From Enhygromyxa salina (GTDB taxonomy: Bacteria; Myxococcota_A; Polyangia; Nannocystales; Nannocystaceae), in the NCBI RefSeq assembly GCF_002994635.1, contig NZ_PVNL01000138.1, positions 1 through 64,000 on the forward strand: a stretch of DNA of 64,000 nt, read 5' to 3'. The translations under genes were made by a program, and so were the position numbers. Every line of letters starts with the position of its first letter. The stretch's first letter is position 1. Positions 9,488 through 28,998 of this stretch are shown piece after piece. The notes under the pieces are model-generated. The model worked only from the letters and a program-made list of their open reading frames with translations, had not been told where the DNA came from and ran no database searches.

Positions 9488-10149
9488 CAGGCGGCCCCTT
9501 CCTGGATCGTGTCTGCTGCGCCCGCCGATGCGAGTAGCCGACGCTCGACCTCGCGCAGCGCGGCCTCCGAGATCAGCAGCTTGGGGAAGCGCAGGATGTC
9601 GTAGACGTTGAGCCCCTCTGGCACGAGGTGCTGGGCGGTCGGCAGGTTGCAGGAGCTGCGACCCAGCGACACGTTGCCCGCGTCGTCGACCAGCAGCGCC
9701 TTGCGAGCGTCGAGCTTGGTCAGCGCGGTGACCAGGTTGCGGGTCTTGCCGCCCGCGACCTGGAAGTCACGGATGACGGTGAGGTTGCCCTCGGACGCGC
9801 GCAGGCTGAGCGCCGAGCGCAGCGCCCCGGCGCGGGCCTTCTTGTTCATCCCGAACTCGTAGCTGCGCGGGCGCGGGCCGTGGACCACGCCACCGCCGCG
9901 GAACACGTTGACGCGCGCCGAGCCGTGGCGGGCGCGACCGGTGCCCTTTTGCTTGAACATCTTGGCGTGCGTCCCGTGGACGTCACTGCGCTCTTTGGTG
10001 GCTGCCGTACCGGCGCGGGCCTTAGCCCGCTGCCAGCGAACGACTTCCCAAAGGAGATGCTCCTTGACCTCGGTCGCGAACACCTCGTCGGCGACGTCGA
10101 TGCTATCGACGTCGTTGCCCTCTAGGTCTTTGACGTTGAGCTTGGCCAT
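9487..10149 (-). CDS. rplD: 50S ribosomal protein L4
   Basis: Tunnel-lining large-subunit protein; in E. coli it also represses the S10 operon. 220 residues. It carries the loop with [37 protein letters not shown] and a C-terminal domain ending [11 protein letters not shown]. It starts 10 nt after the rpsJ stop codon, so rplC, which normally lies between rpsJ and rplD, is absent. Confidence 0.98.
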   Translation of the reverse strand: MAKLNVKDLEGNDVDSIDVADEVFATEVKEHLLWEVVRWQRAKARAGTAATKERSDVHGTHAKMFKQKGTGRARHGSARVNVFRGGGVVHGPRPRSYEFGMNKKARAGALRSALSLRASEGNLTVIRDFQVAGGKTRNLVTALTKLDARKALLVDDAGNVSLGRSSCNLPTAQHLVPEGLNVYDILRFPKLLISEAALREVERRLLASAGAADTIQEGAA

Positions 10150-10159
10150 GGCTGTTGCC

Positions 10160-10465
<306 letters not shown>

Positions 10466-10503
10466 GATGAATTCCTTCAGTGAGATCGTTCGGCTGGCGA
10501 CGG

Positions 10504-11703
<1,200 letters not shown>

Positions 11704-11746
11704 GACTGGACCTTTTGTCTTCCTGAGTGGGGACTTGGGATCCGCG

Positions 11747-13966
11747 CTAGTAGCCGCGGACCTTCGTGATGATTTGTTGTTGGAGGTCGACGGGGACCTC
11801 CGAGTAGGCGGCGAACTGCATCGAGTGGCTCGCGCGGCCCTGGGTCACAGAGCGAAGCGAGGTAGCATAGCCAACCATCTCTGCCAAGGGCACATTGGCC
11901 TGGACGACCTGAGCATTTCCTCGCGGGCCGAGACCCAACACACGACCACGTCGGGTGTTCAGGTCCGTGTGCACGTTTCCGATGAACTCTTCGGGGCCCA
12001 CGACCTCGACTGACATCAGCGGCTCGAGCAGCCGGGCGCCCGCGGTCTCGATCGCCTTGTTGGTGCCCATGGTCGCGGCCGCCCGGAAGCTGGCCACGCT
12101 GGAGTCACCCTCGATGTAGGTCACCGCCAGCAGCCTGGCGCGGACGTCGACGACTGGATAGCCGAGCAGCGGCCCGCGCGAGAGCGAGTCGCCGATACCC
12201 TCGAGGGCGGCCGCCAGCAGCTCCTTGGGGAGCTTGAGGGTCTCTTCGGTCGCCGGCAGCGCGTTCTCGACGCTGTTGCCGGCGCCGCGCTCACGGGGCT
12301 CGAGTTCGACGGTCAGCTTGGCGTAGGCGCGCTTGTTGCCAACCTCGCGGTCGTACTCGAACTCGACCTGCGCCGGCCCGCCAATGGTCTCGCGGTAGGC
12401 GACCTGCGGCTTGCCGACCCGGGCCTTGACCCGGTAGTCGCGCTCGAGCTTGTTGACGATGACCTCGAGGTGCAGCTCACCCTGGCCGGCCATCAACATC
12501 TGGCCCGAGTCGGGATCTTCGTAGACCGTGAACGAGGGATCTTCGAGCTGAATCCGCGCGAGCGCCTGATCGAGATCTTTCTGGTCGCCGGCGCTCTTGG
12601 CTTCGACCGATCGGAAGATCACCGGGTCGGGGATCTGCATGCCCGGGAGCACCACGAGCTGCTTGTCCTTGCTCAGGATCAGCGTGTCACCCGTGACCGT
12701 GAACCGCAGGCCGACGGCGGCGGCGATGTTGCCGGGGCCGATCTGCTCGATCTCCTCGGTCTTGTTGGCGCGCACCAACAGCAATTTGTTGATGCGCTCC
12801 TTCTTGTCGCGGGCGACGTTGAGGATCTGGTCCTTCACGCGCAGCACGCCCGAGTAGACCCGGAACATGACGACGGGGCCGCGGTGCGAGTCCTGGACCA
12901 CCTTGAAGGCCAGCGCGAGCAGCGGCTCGGTCGGGTCTGGCTTGCGGGTCACGAGCTCGCCGGCCTTGCTGCCGGTCGTGAGCACGGCCTCGACCGGGGG
13001 CATGTCCAGGGGCGAAGGCAGGTAGTGGACGACGGCGTCGAGCAGCGGCTGGATGCCGCGGTTCTTGAGCGCCGAACCACACAGGACCGGGAACCCACGC
13101 AGGCTCAGGGTCGCCCGGCGCAGGCCCGCGCGGATGTCCGCGATGCTCTGCGGGCTGAGCTCGCGCAGCGAGTCGACCGCGTCACTGAGGAACACCTCCA
13201 TGAGCTGGTCGTCGACCTCGGCGAGGGCCTCGAGCATCGTCTCGCGCGCCGCGGCCGCCTGAGTGTAGATCTCATGGTCGGCGCTCAGTGGCGTGCGCTC
13301 GAAGGTCCGGCCCTTGTCCTGCTCGTCCTCGGCCTGGGGCCAGCTCACGAGCTCCATCGTGACGAGATCCACGACCGCCTCGAACTCGCCCTCGAACCCG
13401 ACGGGGAGCATGACGACGATCGGGTGGGCCCCGAGCCGCTCGCCCATCATCTCGACGGTCCGACCCAAGGTGGCGCCGACCCGGTCGAGCTTGTTGACGA
13501 AGCAGATCCGGGGGACGCCGTAGCGCTCGGCCTGGCGCCACACCGTCTCGGACTGGGCCTCGACGCCGGCGACCGCGTCGAACACCGCGATCGCGCCGTC
13601 GAGCACCCGAAGCGAGCGCTCGACCTCGATCGTGAAGTCGACGTGGCCGGGGGTGTCGATCAGGTTGATGCGGTGCGCGCCGGACTCTGCCGTGTGGGCC
13701 TCGGGCTCGCCGGGCTTCCAAAAGCAGGTGGTTGCGACCGAGTAGATCGTGATGCCGCGGCGCTGCTCCTCGGCGTCGAAGTCCGTGTGCGCCGCCCCGT
13801 CGTGGACCTCGCCGATGTAGTGCGAGCTGCCCGTGTAGAACAGCACCCGCTCGGTCGTCGTGGTCTTGCCGGCGTCAATGTGCGCCATGATCCCGATGTT
13901 GCGGGTCATGCCAATGCCGGCCGCGAGATCGGCGGAGTCGGCGAGGGCTGGGGTCTGGGCGGCCAT
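11747..13966 (-). CDS. fusA: elongation factor G
   Basis: Translocase GTPase. 739 residues from the ATG at 13966, longer than the usual 690-705. It has [13 protein letters not shown] (P-loop), QRRGITI (switch I), DTPGHVDF (G3) and NKLDR (G4), followed by domains II-V. An insertion of about 14 residues rich in Glu, Ala and His follows TTCFWK in the G domain. The [10 protein letters not shown] switch and the [24 protein letters not shown] stretch resemble the mitochondrial/spirochaete EF-G1 type more than E. coli FusA. The frame extends to 14086, but the extension looks non-homologous. No strong ribosome-binding site precedes the chosen start. It stands in the normal str position. Confidence 0.95.
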   Translation of the reverse strand: MAAQTPALADSADLAAGIGMTRNIGIMAHIDAGKTTTTERVLFYTGSSHYIGEVHDGAAHTDFDAEEQRRGITIYSVATTCFWKPGEPEAHTAESGAHRINLIDTPGHVDFTIEVERSLRVLDGAIAVFDAVAGVEAQSETVWRQAERYGVPRICFVNKLDRVGATLGRTVEMMGERLGAHPIVVMLPVGFEGEFEAVVDLVTMELVSWPQAEDEQDKGRTFERTPLSADHEIYTQAAAARETMLEALAEVDDQLMEVFLSDAVDSLRELSPQSIADIRAGLRRATLSLRGFPVLCGSALKNRGIQPLLDAVVHYLPSPLDMPPVEAVLTTGSKAGELVTRKPDPTEPLLALAFKVVQDSHRGPVVMFRVYSGVLRVKDQILNVARDKKERINKLLLVRANKTEEIEQIGPGNIAAAVGLRFTVTGDTLILSKDKQLVVLPGMQIPDPVIFRSVEAKSAGDQKDLDQALARIQLEDPSFTVYEDPDSGQMLMAGQGELHLEVIVNKLERDYRVKARVGKPQVAYRETIGGPAQVEFEYDREVGNKRAYAKLTVELEPRERGAGNSVENALPATEETLKLPKELLAAALEGIGDSLSRGPLLGYPVVDVRARLLAVTYIEGDSSVASFRAAATMGTNKAIETAGARLLEPLMSVEVVGPEEFIGNVHTDLNTRRGRVLGLGPRGNAQVVQANVPLAEMVGYATSLRSVTQGRASHSMQFAAYSEVPVDLQQQIITKVRGY

Positions 13967-14158
13967 GACGGAGAGAGTCGTTAAAAAGATCCGGGACGCA
14001 CATCTAGGGCCGCGAGAGCTGCCACCCGTCTCCAAATGGGAGGGGGTTTGACAGGCGCCGGGCCCGGTGAGGCTGAGCCCCTGCACGTTCCTGGGGAGGA
14101 GTGCGGGGGCGACATCGCCATCGAAGAATGTGCCGTCGGTGGGTTCAGCTGGAGGAGA

Positions 14159-14653
14159 TCACCACCGGTAGTGGGCGAAGGCTTTGTTGGCGTCCGCCAT
14201 CTTGTGCACGTCCTCGCGTCGCTTGACGGCGAGGCCGCGGTTCTGGGCGGCGTCGAGCATCTCGTTTGCGAGGCGCTCACGCATGGTCTTCTCGGGCCGG
14301 TTGCGGGCGAAGTTCACCAGCCACCGGAACGCGAGCGCCTGGCTCCGCTCGTTCCGAACTTCCATGGGGACCTGGTAGTTCGAGCCACCCACGCGGCGGG
14401 CGCGAACCTCGAGCCGGGGACGGACGTTGGCGACGGCCTTCTCGAACACCTTGACCGGATCGTCTTTGGTCCGGGCCGAGATGATCTCGAACGCCGAGAA
14501 CACGATCTTCTCGGCGACGGACTTCTTGCCGTCATGCATCACCACGTTCACGAACTTGGCGATGTTGCGGTTCACATCCGCGGGGTTGTCAGTGTAGCGG
14601 ACATCGTAGGTGATCCGCTTCCGCTGCTTGGCCTTGATTCCCTTGCGCGACAT
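14159..14653 (-). CDS. rpsG: 30S ribosomal protein S7
   Basis: Primary 16S-rRNA-binding protein at the mRNA exit; in E. coli it represses the str operon. 164 residues against about 156 usual; the extra residues are at the Lys-rich N-terminus. Core motifs include [18 protein letters not shown] and [17 protein letters not shown]. It lies 24 nt after rpsL. The 192 nt between its stop codon and fusA hold no recognisable gene. Confidence 0.98.
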   Translation of the reverse strand: MSRKGIKAKQRKRITYDVRYTDNPADVNRNIAKFVNVVMHDGKKSVAEKIVFSAFEIISARTKDDPVKVFEKAVANVRPRLEVRARRVGGSNYQVPMEVRNERSQALAFRWLVNFARNRPEKTMRERLANEMLDAAQNRGLAVKRREDVHKMADANKAFAHYRW

Positions 14654-14677
14654 ATCAGTTCTCGAGTTGGTAGCCGA

Positions 14678-15049
14678 TCACTTCGGACGCTTGGTGCCGT
14701 ACTTGGACCGGCGCTGACGCCGACCGTCGACCCCAATGGTGTCCAGGGTGCCGCGCACGATGTGGTAACGAACGCCCGGGAGGTCCTTCACGCGACCGCC
14801 ACGGACCAGCACGATGCTGTGGTCCTGAAGGTTGTGCCCCTCGCCGGGGATATAGCTGGTGACCTCGATGCCGTTGGTCAGTCGCACACGGGCGACCTTG
14901 CGCAGGGCCGAGTTCGGCTTCTTGGGGGTCGAGGTGTAGACGCGCACGCACACGCCTCGCTTTTGCGGGCAGCCCTTGAGGGCCGGGGCCGTCTCCTTCT
15001 TGGGCTGAGCCGTGCGTCCCTTGCGGACGAGCTGCTGGATCGTGGGCAT
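14678..15049 (-). CDS. rpsL: 30S ribosomal protein S12
   Basis: Decoding-site protein. 123 residues, the standard length. [19 protein letters not shown] and [17 protein letters not shown] carry the lysines that are wild type at the streptomycin-resistance positions, so a sensitive allele is predicted. It is the first gene of the long ribosomal transcript. A near-consensus promoter lies about 105 nt upstream. Confidence 0.99.
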   Translation of the reverse strand: MPTIQQLVRKGRTAQPKKETAPALKGCPQKRGVCVRVYTSTPKKPNSALRKVARVRLTNGIEVTSYIPGEGHNLQDHSIVLVRGGRVKDLPGVRYHIVRGTLDTIGVDGRRQRRSKYGTKRPK

Positions 15050-15155
15050 GTGTGTCTCTTGCTTGCTTCCGGCGAACTTGGCGCGATCGTCTGTGGGATG
15101 AACCGCGCGCTGTAACGAAGTGCCGCCGCGGCGAGGCCACGGCGGTGGGAGGCGG

Positions 15156-15183
15156 AGTATATAGAAGGCGGGTTGGTGATCAA
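15156..15183 (-). promoter_or_regulatory. sigma-70-type promoter of the str/S10/spc transcript
   Basis: On the minus strand a TTGATC -35 box (15178-15183) and a TATACT -10 box (15156-15161) are 16 nt apart. Transcription would start near 15149 and give a leader of about 100 nt before rpsL. The bases just after the -10 box are almost all G or C, as in stringently controlled promoters of E. coli. Confidence 0.7.
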
Positions 15184-15255
15184 GGGGGCCGGCCCAGGCG
15201 GATGGGCCGAGTGCGGGGGTTTTCGCACGGAATTCGATCCAGATGGGGGATCTCG

Positions 15256-16506
15256 ATGCCTGCGCTAGATCCGCTGTGTGCTACGTTGCCCTGCGTGGCG
15301 CGACTGGTCGAACTTCGGGTTCGCGGGCTCCGAACGCTGGCAGACGTCACGCTGTCGCTCTCGGGGCTCACCGTGCTGATCGGTGACAACGGCACGGGCA
15401 AGTCTTCCCTGCTCGAAGCGCTTCGTATCGCGCAGTTGGTGGCTGGGAGCAAATTCATGGAGACCCTGAGCCGCGAGCACATGCTCGGCTCGGCGGTCCG
15501 AGCGGACGCTGGCGAGCTGAAGCTCGACCTCCGCGTCGAAGCGGACGGGCACAACCTCGCGTACTCGATCTCGCTCAACCCGGCGGCGTTGTACATCTCC
15601 CATGAGGCCATTCACGAGCTCCCAGCCGGGCTGGGTCTGAGTTGTGGGGCAGCTTCATCGTCTGACGCTCGGCCACTGATCGTTCGCTATCCCGAAAAAT
15701 TTTCGGTCACGGACGGCGGTCGCGAGCAACCGACCAGCCCGCTACTCTCGATCTTCGAGTACTTCGGCCGCGCGCCCGACGTCGAGAGCGTCGCCATCAT
15801 TCGCGAGGCACTCGAGGGCATCGATATTCACCTGCCCTTCGAGGTCTCGGCGACCTGGGCAGCTCGGGCCTTCGGCCGAGCCGCGGGTGCTCGTGACGCG
15901 CAGATGATCCAGCCCAGCGACCGCCTCGAGCTGTTCGGGGCCAACCTGGCCAACGTCTATCAGACCCTCAAGAACTCTGGCTCGGAGCGCTGGCACGAGA
16001 CCATGGAGCTGCTGGGGCTTGGGCTCGGGCCGGACCTAAAAGATGTCCTGCTGACCGCCGTCGCTGGCGGTGGGCATCTCAGCCTCGGCCTCGAGCTTCG
16101 CGGCCGCGGCCATGTCCCGGCCTTCCAGCTCGCCGACGGCCAGCTCACCTATCTGGCATTCGTTGCGCTGGTCCAGCTCGAGCGCGGCCGCACCTTGCTC
16201 ACGTTCGACGAGCCCGAGCAACACCTGCACCCGGCCCTGCTCAACCGAGTCCTGCAGCTGTTCGAGGACGCCAGCACGCGCTACCCGGTCATCCTCGCCA
16301 CGCACTCCGATCGACTGCTCGACTTCCTCCCCGATCCCGCCGCCACCGTCCGAGTTTGTGAGCTCGACGCCCAGCACCGTACCCACCTGCGCAAGCTCGA
16401 TGCCGCCCAACTCGACGCGTGGATGCAACGATATAGCGGCCTGGGTGAGATTCGAGCAGCGGGTCAGCTCCGCTCGATCGTCTCGGCCGACGAGGACGCT
16501 GCATGA
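15256..16506 (+). CDS. AAA/ABC-type ATPase of a two-gene module
   Basis: Predicted ATPase of the AAA_15/AAA_21 (OLD/RecF/SMC-like) group, 416 residues from the ATG at 15256, which has a GGGGGA ribosome-binding site about 4 nt upstream. A GTG at 15295, just before the conserved [14 protein letters not shown], is an alternative. It has Walker [10 protein letters not shown] (residues 43-51), a C-terminal Walker [14 protein letters not shown] with the DE pair at 318-319, and the H-loop-like [11 protein letters not shown]. The middle has no recognisable extra domain. The next gene overlaps by 4 nt (ATGA), so the two are coupled. ATPases of this group pair with a small effector in several defence systems (for example PARIS, Septu), but no specific function can be assigned here. 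It is divergent from rpsL and placed between rpoC and rpsL. Confidence 0.85.
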   Translation: MPALDPLCATLPCVARLVELRVRGLRTLADVTLSLSGLTVLIGDNGTGKSSLLEALRIAQLVAGSKFMETLSREHMLGSAVRADAGELKLDLRVEADGHNLAYSISLNPAALYISHEAIHELPAGLGLSCGAASSSDARPLIVRYPEKFSVTDGGREQPTSPLLSIFEYFGRAPDVESVAIIREALEGIDIHLPFEVSATWAARAFGRAAGARDAQMIQPSDRLELFGANLANVYQTLKNSGSERWHETMELLGLGLGPDLKDVLLTAVAGGGHLSLGLELRGRGHVPAFQLADGQLTYLAFVALVQLERGRTLLTFDEPEQHLHPALLNRVLQLFEDASTRYPVILATHSDRLLDFLPDPAATVRVCELDAQHRTHLRKLDAAQLDAWMQRYSGLGEIRAAGQLRSIVSADEDAA

Positions 16507-17042
16507 GCAGCCGGTCGATCCCGATCTTCTATGAAGACGATCGCGGCCCGGTGAAGGAGTTCGGCCTGCACGAGCTGATCGTCGCCTGTGTCGCCGACGA
16601 GTGGAGGCAGGATTGGTGGGCGCTGAGAGACCGATTTGACGCGATCCCGCTGAAGGGCGCTGCCAAGCTGCTCAGGGCTTGTGAGCACGATGTCCCCGTG
16701 ATGCCCGATGCACTGTGCTTCGCGGTCTTCGACGCCGACAAGCTGCATCGTCTCTTGTTTCCCTCCGGCCGGCCCAGCTCCGATGAGCTGCTCGCGGAGC
16801 TCCGTCGTCGCTGCTCAGACCCGCGGCTCGTCATGTTCTTGCTCGATAAGAACACCGAGACTGTCGTCGACGCAGTCGCCGATTGCCTCGGCGAGCCTCG
16901 CCCTGCGAAGCGCAAGCTCTACCGCGACCGATTCTTGAACCGCGCCGCGAGGGGTCTCCGTCAGCATCGTGAGTGTGTGCGTGCGGCCGTGCCGACGCTC
17001 GATGCGTGCGTCCGCGAGATCGCGGCGCTCACTCGTGGGTAA
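16503..17042 (+). CDS. small partner protein of the AAA ATPase, unknown function
   Basis: 179-residue soluble protein translated through an ATGA overlap with the ATPase gene. I do not recognise a named family with certainty. It begins RSIPIFYEDDRGPVKEFGLH, has a central CFAVFDADKLHRLL and then VMFLLDKNTETVVDAVADCL, and ends in a basic helical part. The order of an acidic N-terminal segment, a D-x-D strand and a hydrophobic strand followed by N-x-E-T resembles the layout of TOPRIM/RloB/DUF4276-like partners of AAA ATPases, though the classical TOPRIM glutamate motif is not clear. A possible role as effector or regulator of the ATPase is inference from the gene pair. No signal peptide or membrane span is seen. 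Confidence 0.8.
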   Translation: MSSRSIPIFYEDDRGPVKEFGLHELIVACVADEWRQDWWALRDRFDAIPLKGAAKLLRACEHDVPVMPDALCFAVFDADKLHRLLFPSGRPSSDELLAELRRRCSDPRLVMFLLDKNTETVVDAVADCLGEPRPAKRKLYRDRFLNRAARGLRQHRECVRAAVPTLDACVREIAALTRG

Positions 17043-17085
17043 TGCCGCCGACATGCTCGAGATCTGTCTGCGAGCACGACCAACG

Positions 17086-17120
17086 AAAAAGGGCCACCCG
17101 CCGAAGCGGATGACCCTTTG
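17086..17120 (-). terminator. bidirectional intrinsic terminator after rpoC
   Basis: A stem of about 14 bp with a tetraloop (minus strand: AAAGGGTCATCCGC, TTCG, then GCGGGTGGCCCTTTTT) ends in a T-run. It ends the rpoBC transcript 18 nt after the rpoC stop codon. On the plus strand the same stem ends in CTTTG and can also stop the ATPase module transcript coming from the other side. Confidence 0.9.
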
Positions 17121-17137
17121 TCGAAGCCGCAGCCTCG

Positions 17138-21346
<4,209 letters not shown>

Positions 21347-21380
21347 CTGAGGTTCCCTTCCGGTGGTTGCTGACCCTGAA

Positions 21381-21422
21381 CTGAAAAATTGATGGCACGG
21401 GCGAGCGGGGTGCTCGCCCGTG
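21381..21422 (-). promoter_or_regulatory. rpoB-rpoC intergenic hairpin with ATCAATTTTTCAG box
   Basis: A perfect 10-bp stem (CACGGGCGAG with CTCGCCCGTG, 7-nt loop, 21396-21422) is followed on the minus strand by two bases and then ATCAATTTTTCAG. The same layout occurs between rplL and rpoB. The T-run is too far from the stem for a standard terminator. It may be an RNase processing site, an mRNA stabiliser or an attenuator. Confidence 0.6.
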
Positions 21423-21433
21423 ACCGAGGGCTG

Positions 21434-25594
<4,161 letters not shown>

Positions 25595-25669
25595 GCGTGT
25601 TCCTCGCTCGTCTGTCGGTCTTAGACCGCCCTAGCGGGTAATTCAGTTGTGGGCGTGGACGATCGACTG

Positions 25670-25722
25670 CTGAAAATTGATGAGTCGCGGGGCCCCCCAT
25701 CCACACGGGGAGCCACCGCGAC
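25670..25722 (-). promoter_or_regulatory. rplL-rpoB intergenic hairpin with ATCAATTTTCAG box
   Basis: On the minus strand the stem GTCGCGG/CCGCGAC encloses an inner CCCC/GGGG pairing (25684-25722). Two bases later comes ATCAATTTTCAG (25681-25670). The element starts 9 nt after the end of rplL and about 75 nt before rpoB. In E. coli this junction holds a partial terminator and an RNase III site, and a similar role in setting the ratio of L7/L12 to RNA polymerase is plausible. Confidence 0.6.
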
Positions 25723-25730
25723 AGCCGGGC

Positions 25731-26117
25731 TCACTTGAGCTCGACTTCGCCGCCGGCCTCTTCGAGGGCCTTCTTGAGCTCGGCGGCCTCTTCCTTGGAC
25801 ACGGCCTCTTTGACCGCGACCGGAGCGCTCTCGACGAGGGTCTTGGCCTCCTTGAGGCCGAGCCCGCTGATCGCGGCGCGGATCGCCTTGATCACGTTGA
25901 TCTTCTTGTCGCCGAAGCTCTTGAGCACGACGTCGAACTCGGTCTGCTCCTCGACGGGGCCGGCGTCGGCCGCCGGGCCCGCCATCATGACGGCGCCGCC
26001 GGCTGCAGCCTCGACGCCCCACTTGTCCTCGAGCTCTTTGACGAGGTCGGCCATGGCCATGACCGAAAGGTTGCTGAGGAAGTCGATGACCTGTTCGCGG
26101 GTGATGTTCTCGGACAT
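25731..26117 (-). CDS. rplL: 50S ribosomal protein L7/L12
   Basis: Acidic stalk protein that recruits translation GTPases. 128 residues. The N-terminal dimerisation helices ([27 protein letters not shown]), Ala/Gly-rich hinge and C-terminal factor-binding domain ([21 protein letters not shown], then [13 protein letters not shown]) are all present. It follows rplJ after about 63 nt. Confidence 0.99.
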   Translation of the reverse strand: MSENITREQVIDFLSNLSVMAMADLVKELEDKWGVEAAAGGAVMMAGPAADAGPVEEQTEFDVVLKSFGDKKINVIKAIRAAISGLGLKEAKTLVESAPVAVKEAVSKEEAAELKKALEEAGGEVELK

Positions 26118-26180
26118 TGTCTTGTTCTCTTTCGTAGGAAGCTGAAGTGAGGGACTGGGGAACCGTGGATCACCAGGTGA

Positions 26181-26705
26181 TCAGGCCGCCGCTTCGTCCT
26201 TCTTCTTCTTGGCGTTGAGCACACGGAGGAAATCCCGCGGCGCGGCCTGCATGACCTGAACCATGCGGGTTGCCGGGGTCTTGAACAGCATGAGCAGCTT
26301 GGCCTTGATCTCGCGCGGGCCGGGCATGTCCGCCAGCTTGCCGGCGGTCTCGCCAGCGAGCATTTGACCCTCGACGACCGCGCCCTTGAGGCGAAGCTTG
26401 TCGTTGGCCTTGGCGTACTCCCGAGCGACACGGGCCGGAGCCCCTGGATCGTCGGCGTTGTACGCGAGCCCCGAGACGCCCTTGAGCAGCGGCGTGATGG
26501 GCTCGTGATGGGTCCCGGTCACCGCGTAGCGGATGACCGAGTTCTTGAAGACGCGATAGGTGCAGCCAGCCTCACGAAATTTGCCGCGGAGGTCTTCGGA
26601 CTCCGCAACCGTGAGACGGGAATACTCCACGAGCACGAGGGCCGTGAGGTCCTCGATTTGCCCGCGAAGCGCGGCGGATTGGGCGTGTTTGGTGTCTTTG
26701 TGCAT
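26181..26705 (-). CDS. rplJ: 50S ribosomal protein L10
   Basis: Base of the ribosomal stalk that binds L7/L12 dimers; in E. coli the L10-L12 complex represses its own mRNA. 174 residues. The RNA-binding N-terminal domain contains LTALVLVEYSRLTVAESEDLR and RVFKNSVIRYAV. The C-terminal helix ends in a Lys/Ala-rich tail. It is preceded by a 353-nt untranslated region. Confidence 0.98.
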   Translation of the reverse strand: MHKDTKHAQSAALRGQIEDLTALVLVEYSRLTVAESEDLRGKFREAGCTYRVFKNSVIRYAVTGTHHEPITPLLKGVSGLAYNADDPGAPARVAREYAKANDKLRLKGAVVEGQMLAGETAGKLADMPGPREIKAKLLMLFKTPATRMVQVMQAAPRDFLRVLNAKKKKDEAAA

Positions 26706-27058
26706 TCGGGTCTCCCTGCTCCGCTCTTGGCCGGCCAGCCTCGATGTGGTCCCTCTCGTGGCCGCTCGCCCGGGGGCGAGTTGGTGCGAGAAGAGGCCGG
26801 CCGCTGCACCGGTCGCCCCACTTGCGTGGGCTTCCGGCCGCTCTGCCGTTCAAAGTTCCTCTCCCCCACCTCGGCCGGTTGCGAGCTCTGCCCCGGTGTG
26901 GGGTCTAGAGCGCCGCGATTGAGGTCCCAAAGGACCGCCGGCTGTCTCGAGCAGGAGTGCCCCCGACGAACGGGTTGCGGGGGCGTGTGGGTTCTATACC
27001 GTTGAGTTCACCTTGCGGTGTGTGGCCTCCTGTTAGTCGTCGTTCTTCGGGTCCTGCG
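26706..27058 (-). promoter_or_regulatory. rplA-rplJ intergenic region, putative L10 leader
   Basis: This stretch holds no gene. On the minus strand it contains a 7-bp GCCCCCG/CGGGGGC hairpin (26959-26984) and a CCCAC-GCAA-GTGGG hairpin with a GNRA-type loop (26817-26830) between two copies of CCGGCCGCT (26797-26805, 26834-26842). A TATAGA box at 26993-26998 could be a -10 element, but no good -35 box is seen. By position this is where the autoregulatory L10 leader and a rplJ promoter are expected. I could not confirm the L10-binding kink-turn by eye. Confidence 0.4.
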
Positions 27059-27757
27059 TTACTCGGTCACCATCGCCTGGACCTCGTTGGTGTCGAGGCG
27101 GATGCCCGGACCCATGGTCGTCGACAGGGTGACGCTCTTGAAATACTTGCCCTTGGCCGTGGACGGCTTGAGCCGCTGCAGCGTGCGCAGCAGCGTGGCC
27201 AGGTTCTCGTCGAGCTTGCTCGCGTCGAAGCTGACCTTGCCGATCGGGGCGTGGATGATGCCGGTCTTGTCGGTCCGGAACTCGATGCGGCCAGCCTTGC
27301 GCTCGGTGACGGCGTTGGCGACGTCCATCGTGACGGTTCCGACCTTGGGGTTTGGCATCAAGTTGCGCGGACCGAGCACGCGCCCGAGCCGACCGACGAG
27401 ACCCATCATGTCGGGCGTGGCGATCGCCACGTCGAAGTCGAGCCAGCCGCCCTGGATCTTCTCGACGATGTCGTCGGATCCAACGAAGTCGGCGCCAGCT
27501 TCAGTCGCCTGCACCGCGCGGTCGCCCTTGGCGAACACCAGCACCCGGACGCTCTTGCCGGTGCCGTTGGGCAGCGCGACCGACGAGCGGATCATCTGGT
27601 CGGCGTGGCGCGGGTTGACCCCGAGCCGGACCGCACAGTCGACGCTCTCGTCGAACTTCACGAAGGAGGTCTCTTTGACCAGCGCGCAGGCGTCGCTGAG
27701 GTTGTAGCGTTTGTCGCGGTCGACCTTGGCCAACGCTGCTTTGTATTTCTTGCTCAT
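27059..27757 (-). CDS. rplA: 50S ribosomal protein L1
   Basis: L1 stalk protein that helps release E-site tRNA; in E. coli it represses rplKA translation. 232 residues, usual length. It shows [20 protein letters not shown] at the start and [21 protein letters not shown] in the second domain. The gap of about 119 nt to rplK upstream contains no obvious promoter. Confidence 0.99.
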   Translation of the reverse strand: MSKKYKAALAKVDRDKRYNLSDACALVKETSFVKFDESVDCAVRLGVNPRHADQMIRSSVALPNGTGKSVRVLVFAKGDRAVQATEAGADFVGSDDIVEKIQGGWLDFDVAIATPDMMGLVGRLGRVLGPRNLMPNPKVGTVTMDVANAVTERKAGRIEFRTDKTGIIHAPIGKVSFDASKLDENLATLLRTLQRLKPSTAKGKYFKSVTLSTTMGPGIRLDTNEVQAMVTE

Positions 27758-27876
27758 CTTGCTGTGCTCCCCGGGGTCCTAGCGGACTCGCGTCCTCCCC
27801 CGCTCTCGAACTGAGCTCGGCAACTACACCGAGTGGCGGGCGCGGCGGCTGCCGGGCCCAGAACATGGCGAGGAAA

Positions 27877-28296
27877 TCAGTGAACCTCGAGGCCCATCGA
27901 GCGCGCCGTGCCCTCGATGCTCTTCATGGCCTGCTCGACCGTGAACGCGTTCATGTCTTGGATCTTGGCTTCGGCGATCCCGCGGATGTCGGCCTGGGTG
28001 ACCTTGCCGACCTTCTTCTTGTTGGGCTCACCCGAGCCCTTCTCGATGCCGGCGGCCTTGAGCAGCAACACCGCGGCGGGCGGGCTCTTGGTGATGAACG
28101 TGAACGAGCGATCCGAGTAGACCGTGATCACCACGGGGGTGACCATGCCCACGTCCTTCTGGGTCTTCGCGTTGAACTGCTTGCAGAAGTCCATGATGTT
28201 GACGCCCTTTGCGCCGAGGGCTGGACCGACGGGGGGCGCTGGATTCGCCTGGCCCGCCTTGATCTGCAACTTGATTTGCCCGGTGACCTTCTTCAT
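27877..28296 (-). CDS. rplK: 50S ribosomal protein L11
   Basis: Protein of the GTPase-associated centre, needed for RelA activation in E. coli. 139 residues. It begins [28 protein letters not shown] and contains the C-terminal RNA-binding domain ending [10 protein letters not shown]. The start has an AGGA ribosome-binding site. A 7-bp hairpin (CGAGTCG/CGACTCG, 28363-28379) lies in the gap after nusG. Confidence 0.99.
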   Translation of the reverse strand: MKKVTGQIKLQIKAGQANPAPPVGPALGAKGVNIMDFCKQFNAKTQKDVGMVTPVVITVYSDRSFTFITKSPPAAVLLLKAAGIEKGSGEPNKKKVGKVTQADIRGIAEAKIQDMNAFTVEQAMKSIEGTARSMGLEVH

Positions 28297-28390
28297 GAAA
28301 AATCCTGATGATCTGAACTGCGTGACGTTGGTGCGGGCGAGCAGCCGTGAACCGGAGTGACACGAGTCGGAGCGACTCGGGCCACGCGCT

Positions 28391-28951
28391 TCAGCCGGGC
28401 TCGACCTCGTTGAAGTCGACCTCGACCCGGGTCGGACGCCCGAAGATCGAGACCGAGAGCTTGATCTTGCGCTTGTCGGTGTTGAGCTCCTCGACCTCGC
28501 CGCTGAAGTTGGCGAAGGCGCCGCTCTTGACGCGCACTTGCTGGCCGACGACGTAGTGGACGTCGGGTTGCTCGACGGCGGCCTCTTCCTTGGGCTCCGT
28601 GCGGCCGAGCATGCGGTCCATCTCGGACTGCGAGACCGGCTTGGGGGTCTTGCCGCTGCTGAGAAACCCGCTGACCTTCGGGGTGTTCTTGACGAGGTGC
28701 CAAGCTTCCTTGGTCAGCGCCATGCGGACGAACAGGTAGCCGGGGAAGAACTTGCGGGTCTGCTTGACCTTGCGCTTGCCGCGTTGCTCGAGCACCTGCT
28801 CGGAGGGCACGAGGATCTCTTCGAAGCAGGCCTCCAAGTCGTTGGCCTTGATCCGGTCTTCCAGCGACTTCTTGACCGTGTTCTCATACCCCGAGAAGGT
28901 GTTCACGATGAACCACTGCATCGGCTGGACGGTCTGCGCTTCGGTCGACAT
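28391..28951 (-). CDS. nusG: transcription factor NusG
   Basis: Transcription elongation factor linking RNA polymerase with Rho or with the ribosome through S10. 186 residues. The NGN domain ([19 protein letters not shown], then PGYLFVRM) and the C-terminal KOW domain ([18 protein letters not shown]) are both complete. A linker of about 15 residues rich in Glu and Pro separates them. It lies 47 nt after secE. Confidence 0.98.
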   Translation of the reverse strand: MSTEAQTVQPMQWFIVNTFSGYENTVKKSLEDRIKANDLEACFEEILVPSEQVLEQRGKRKVKQTRKFFPGYLFVRMALTKEAWHLVKNTPKVSGFLSSGKTPKPVSQSEMDRMLGRTEPKEEAAVEQPDVHYVVGQQVRVKSGAFANFSGEVEELNTDKRKIKLSVSIFGRPTRVEVDFNEVEPG

Positions 28952-28998
28952 GGGAGCTCGAGTTGGGCGGGGCGGGGGTCAGGGCGGGACGGAGGCGG

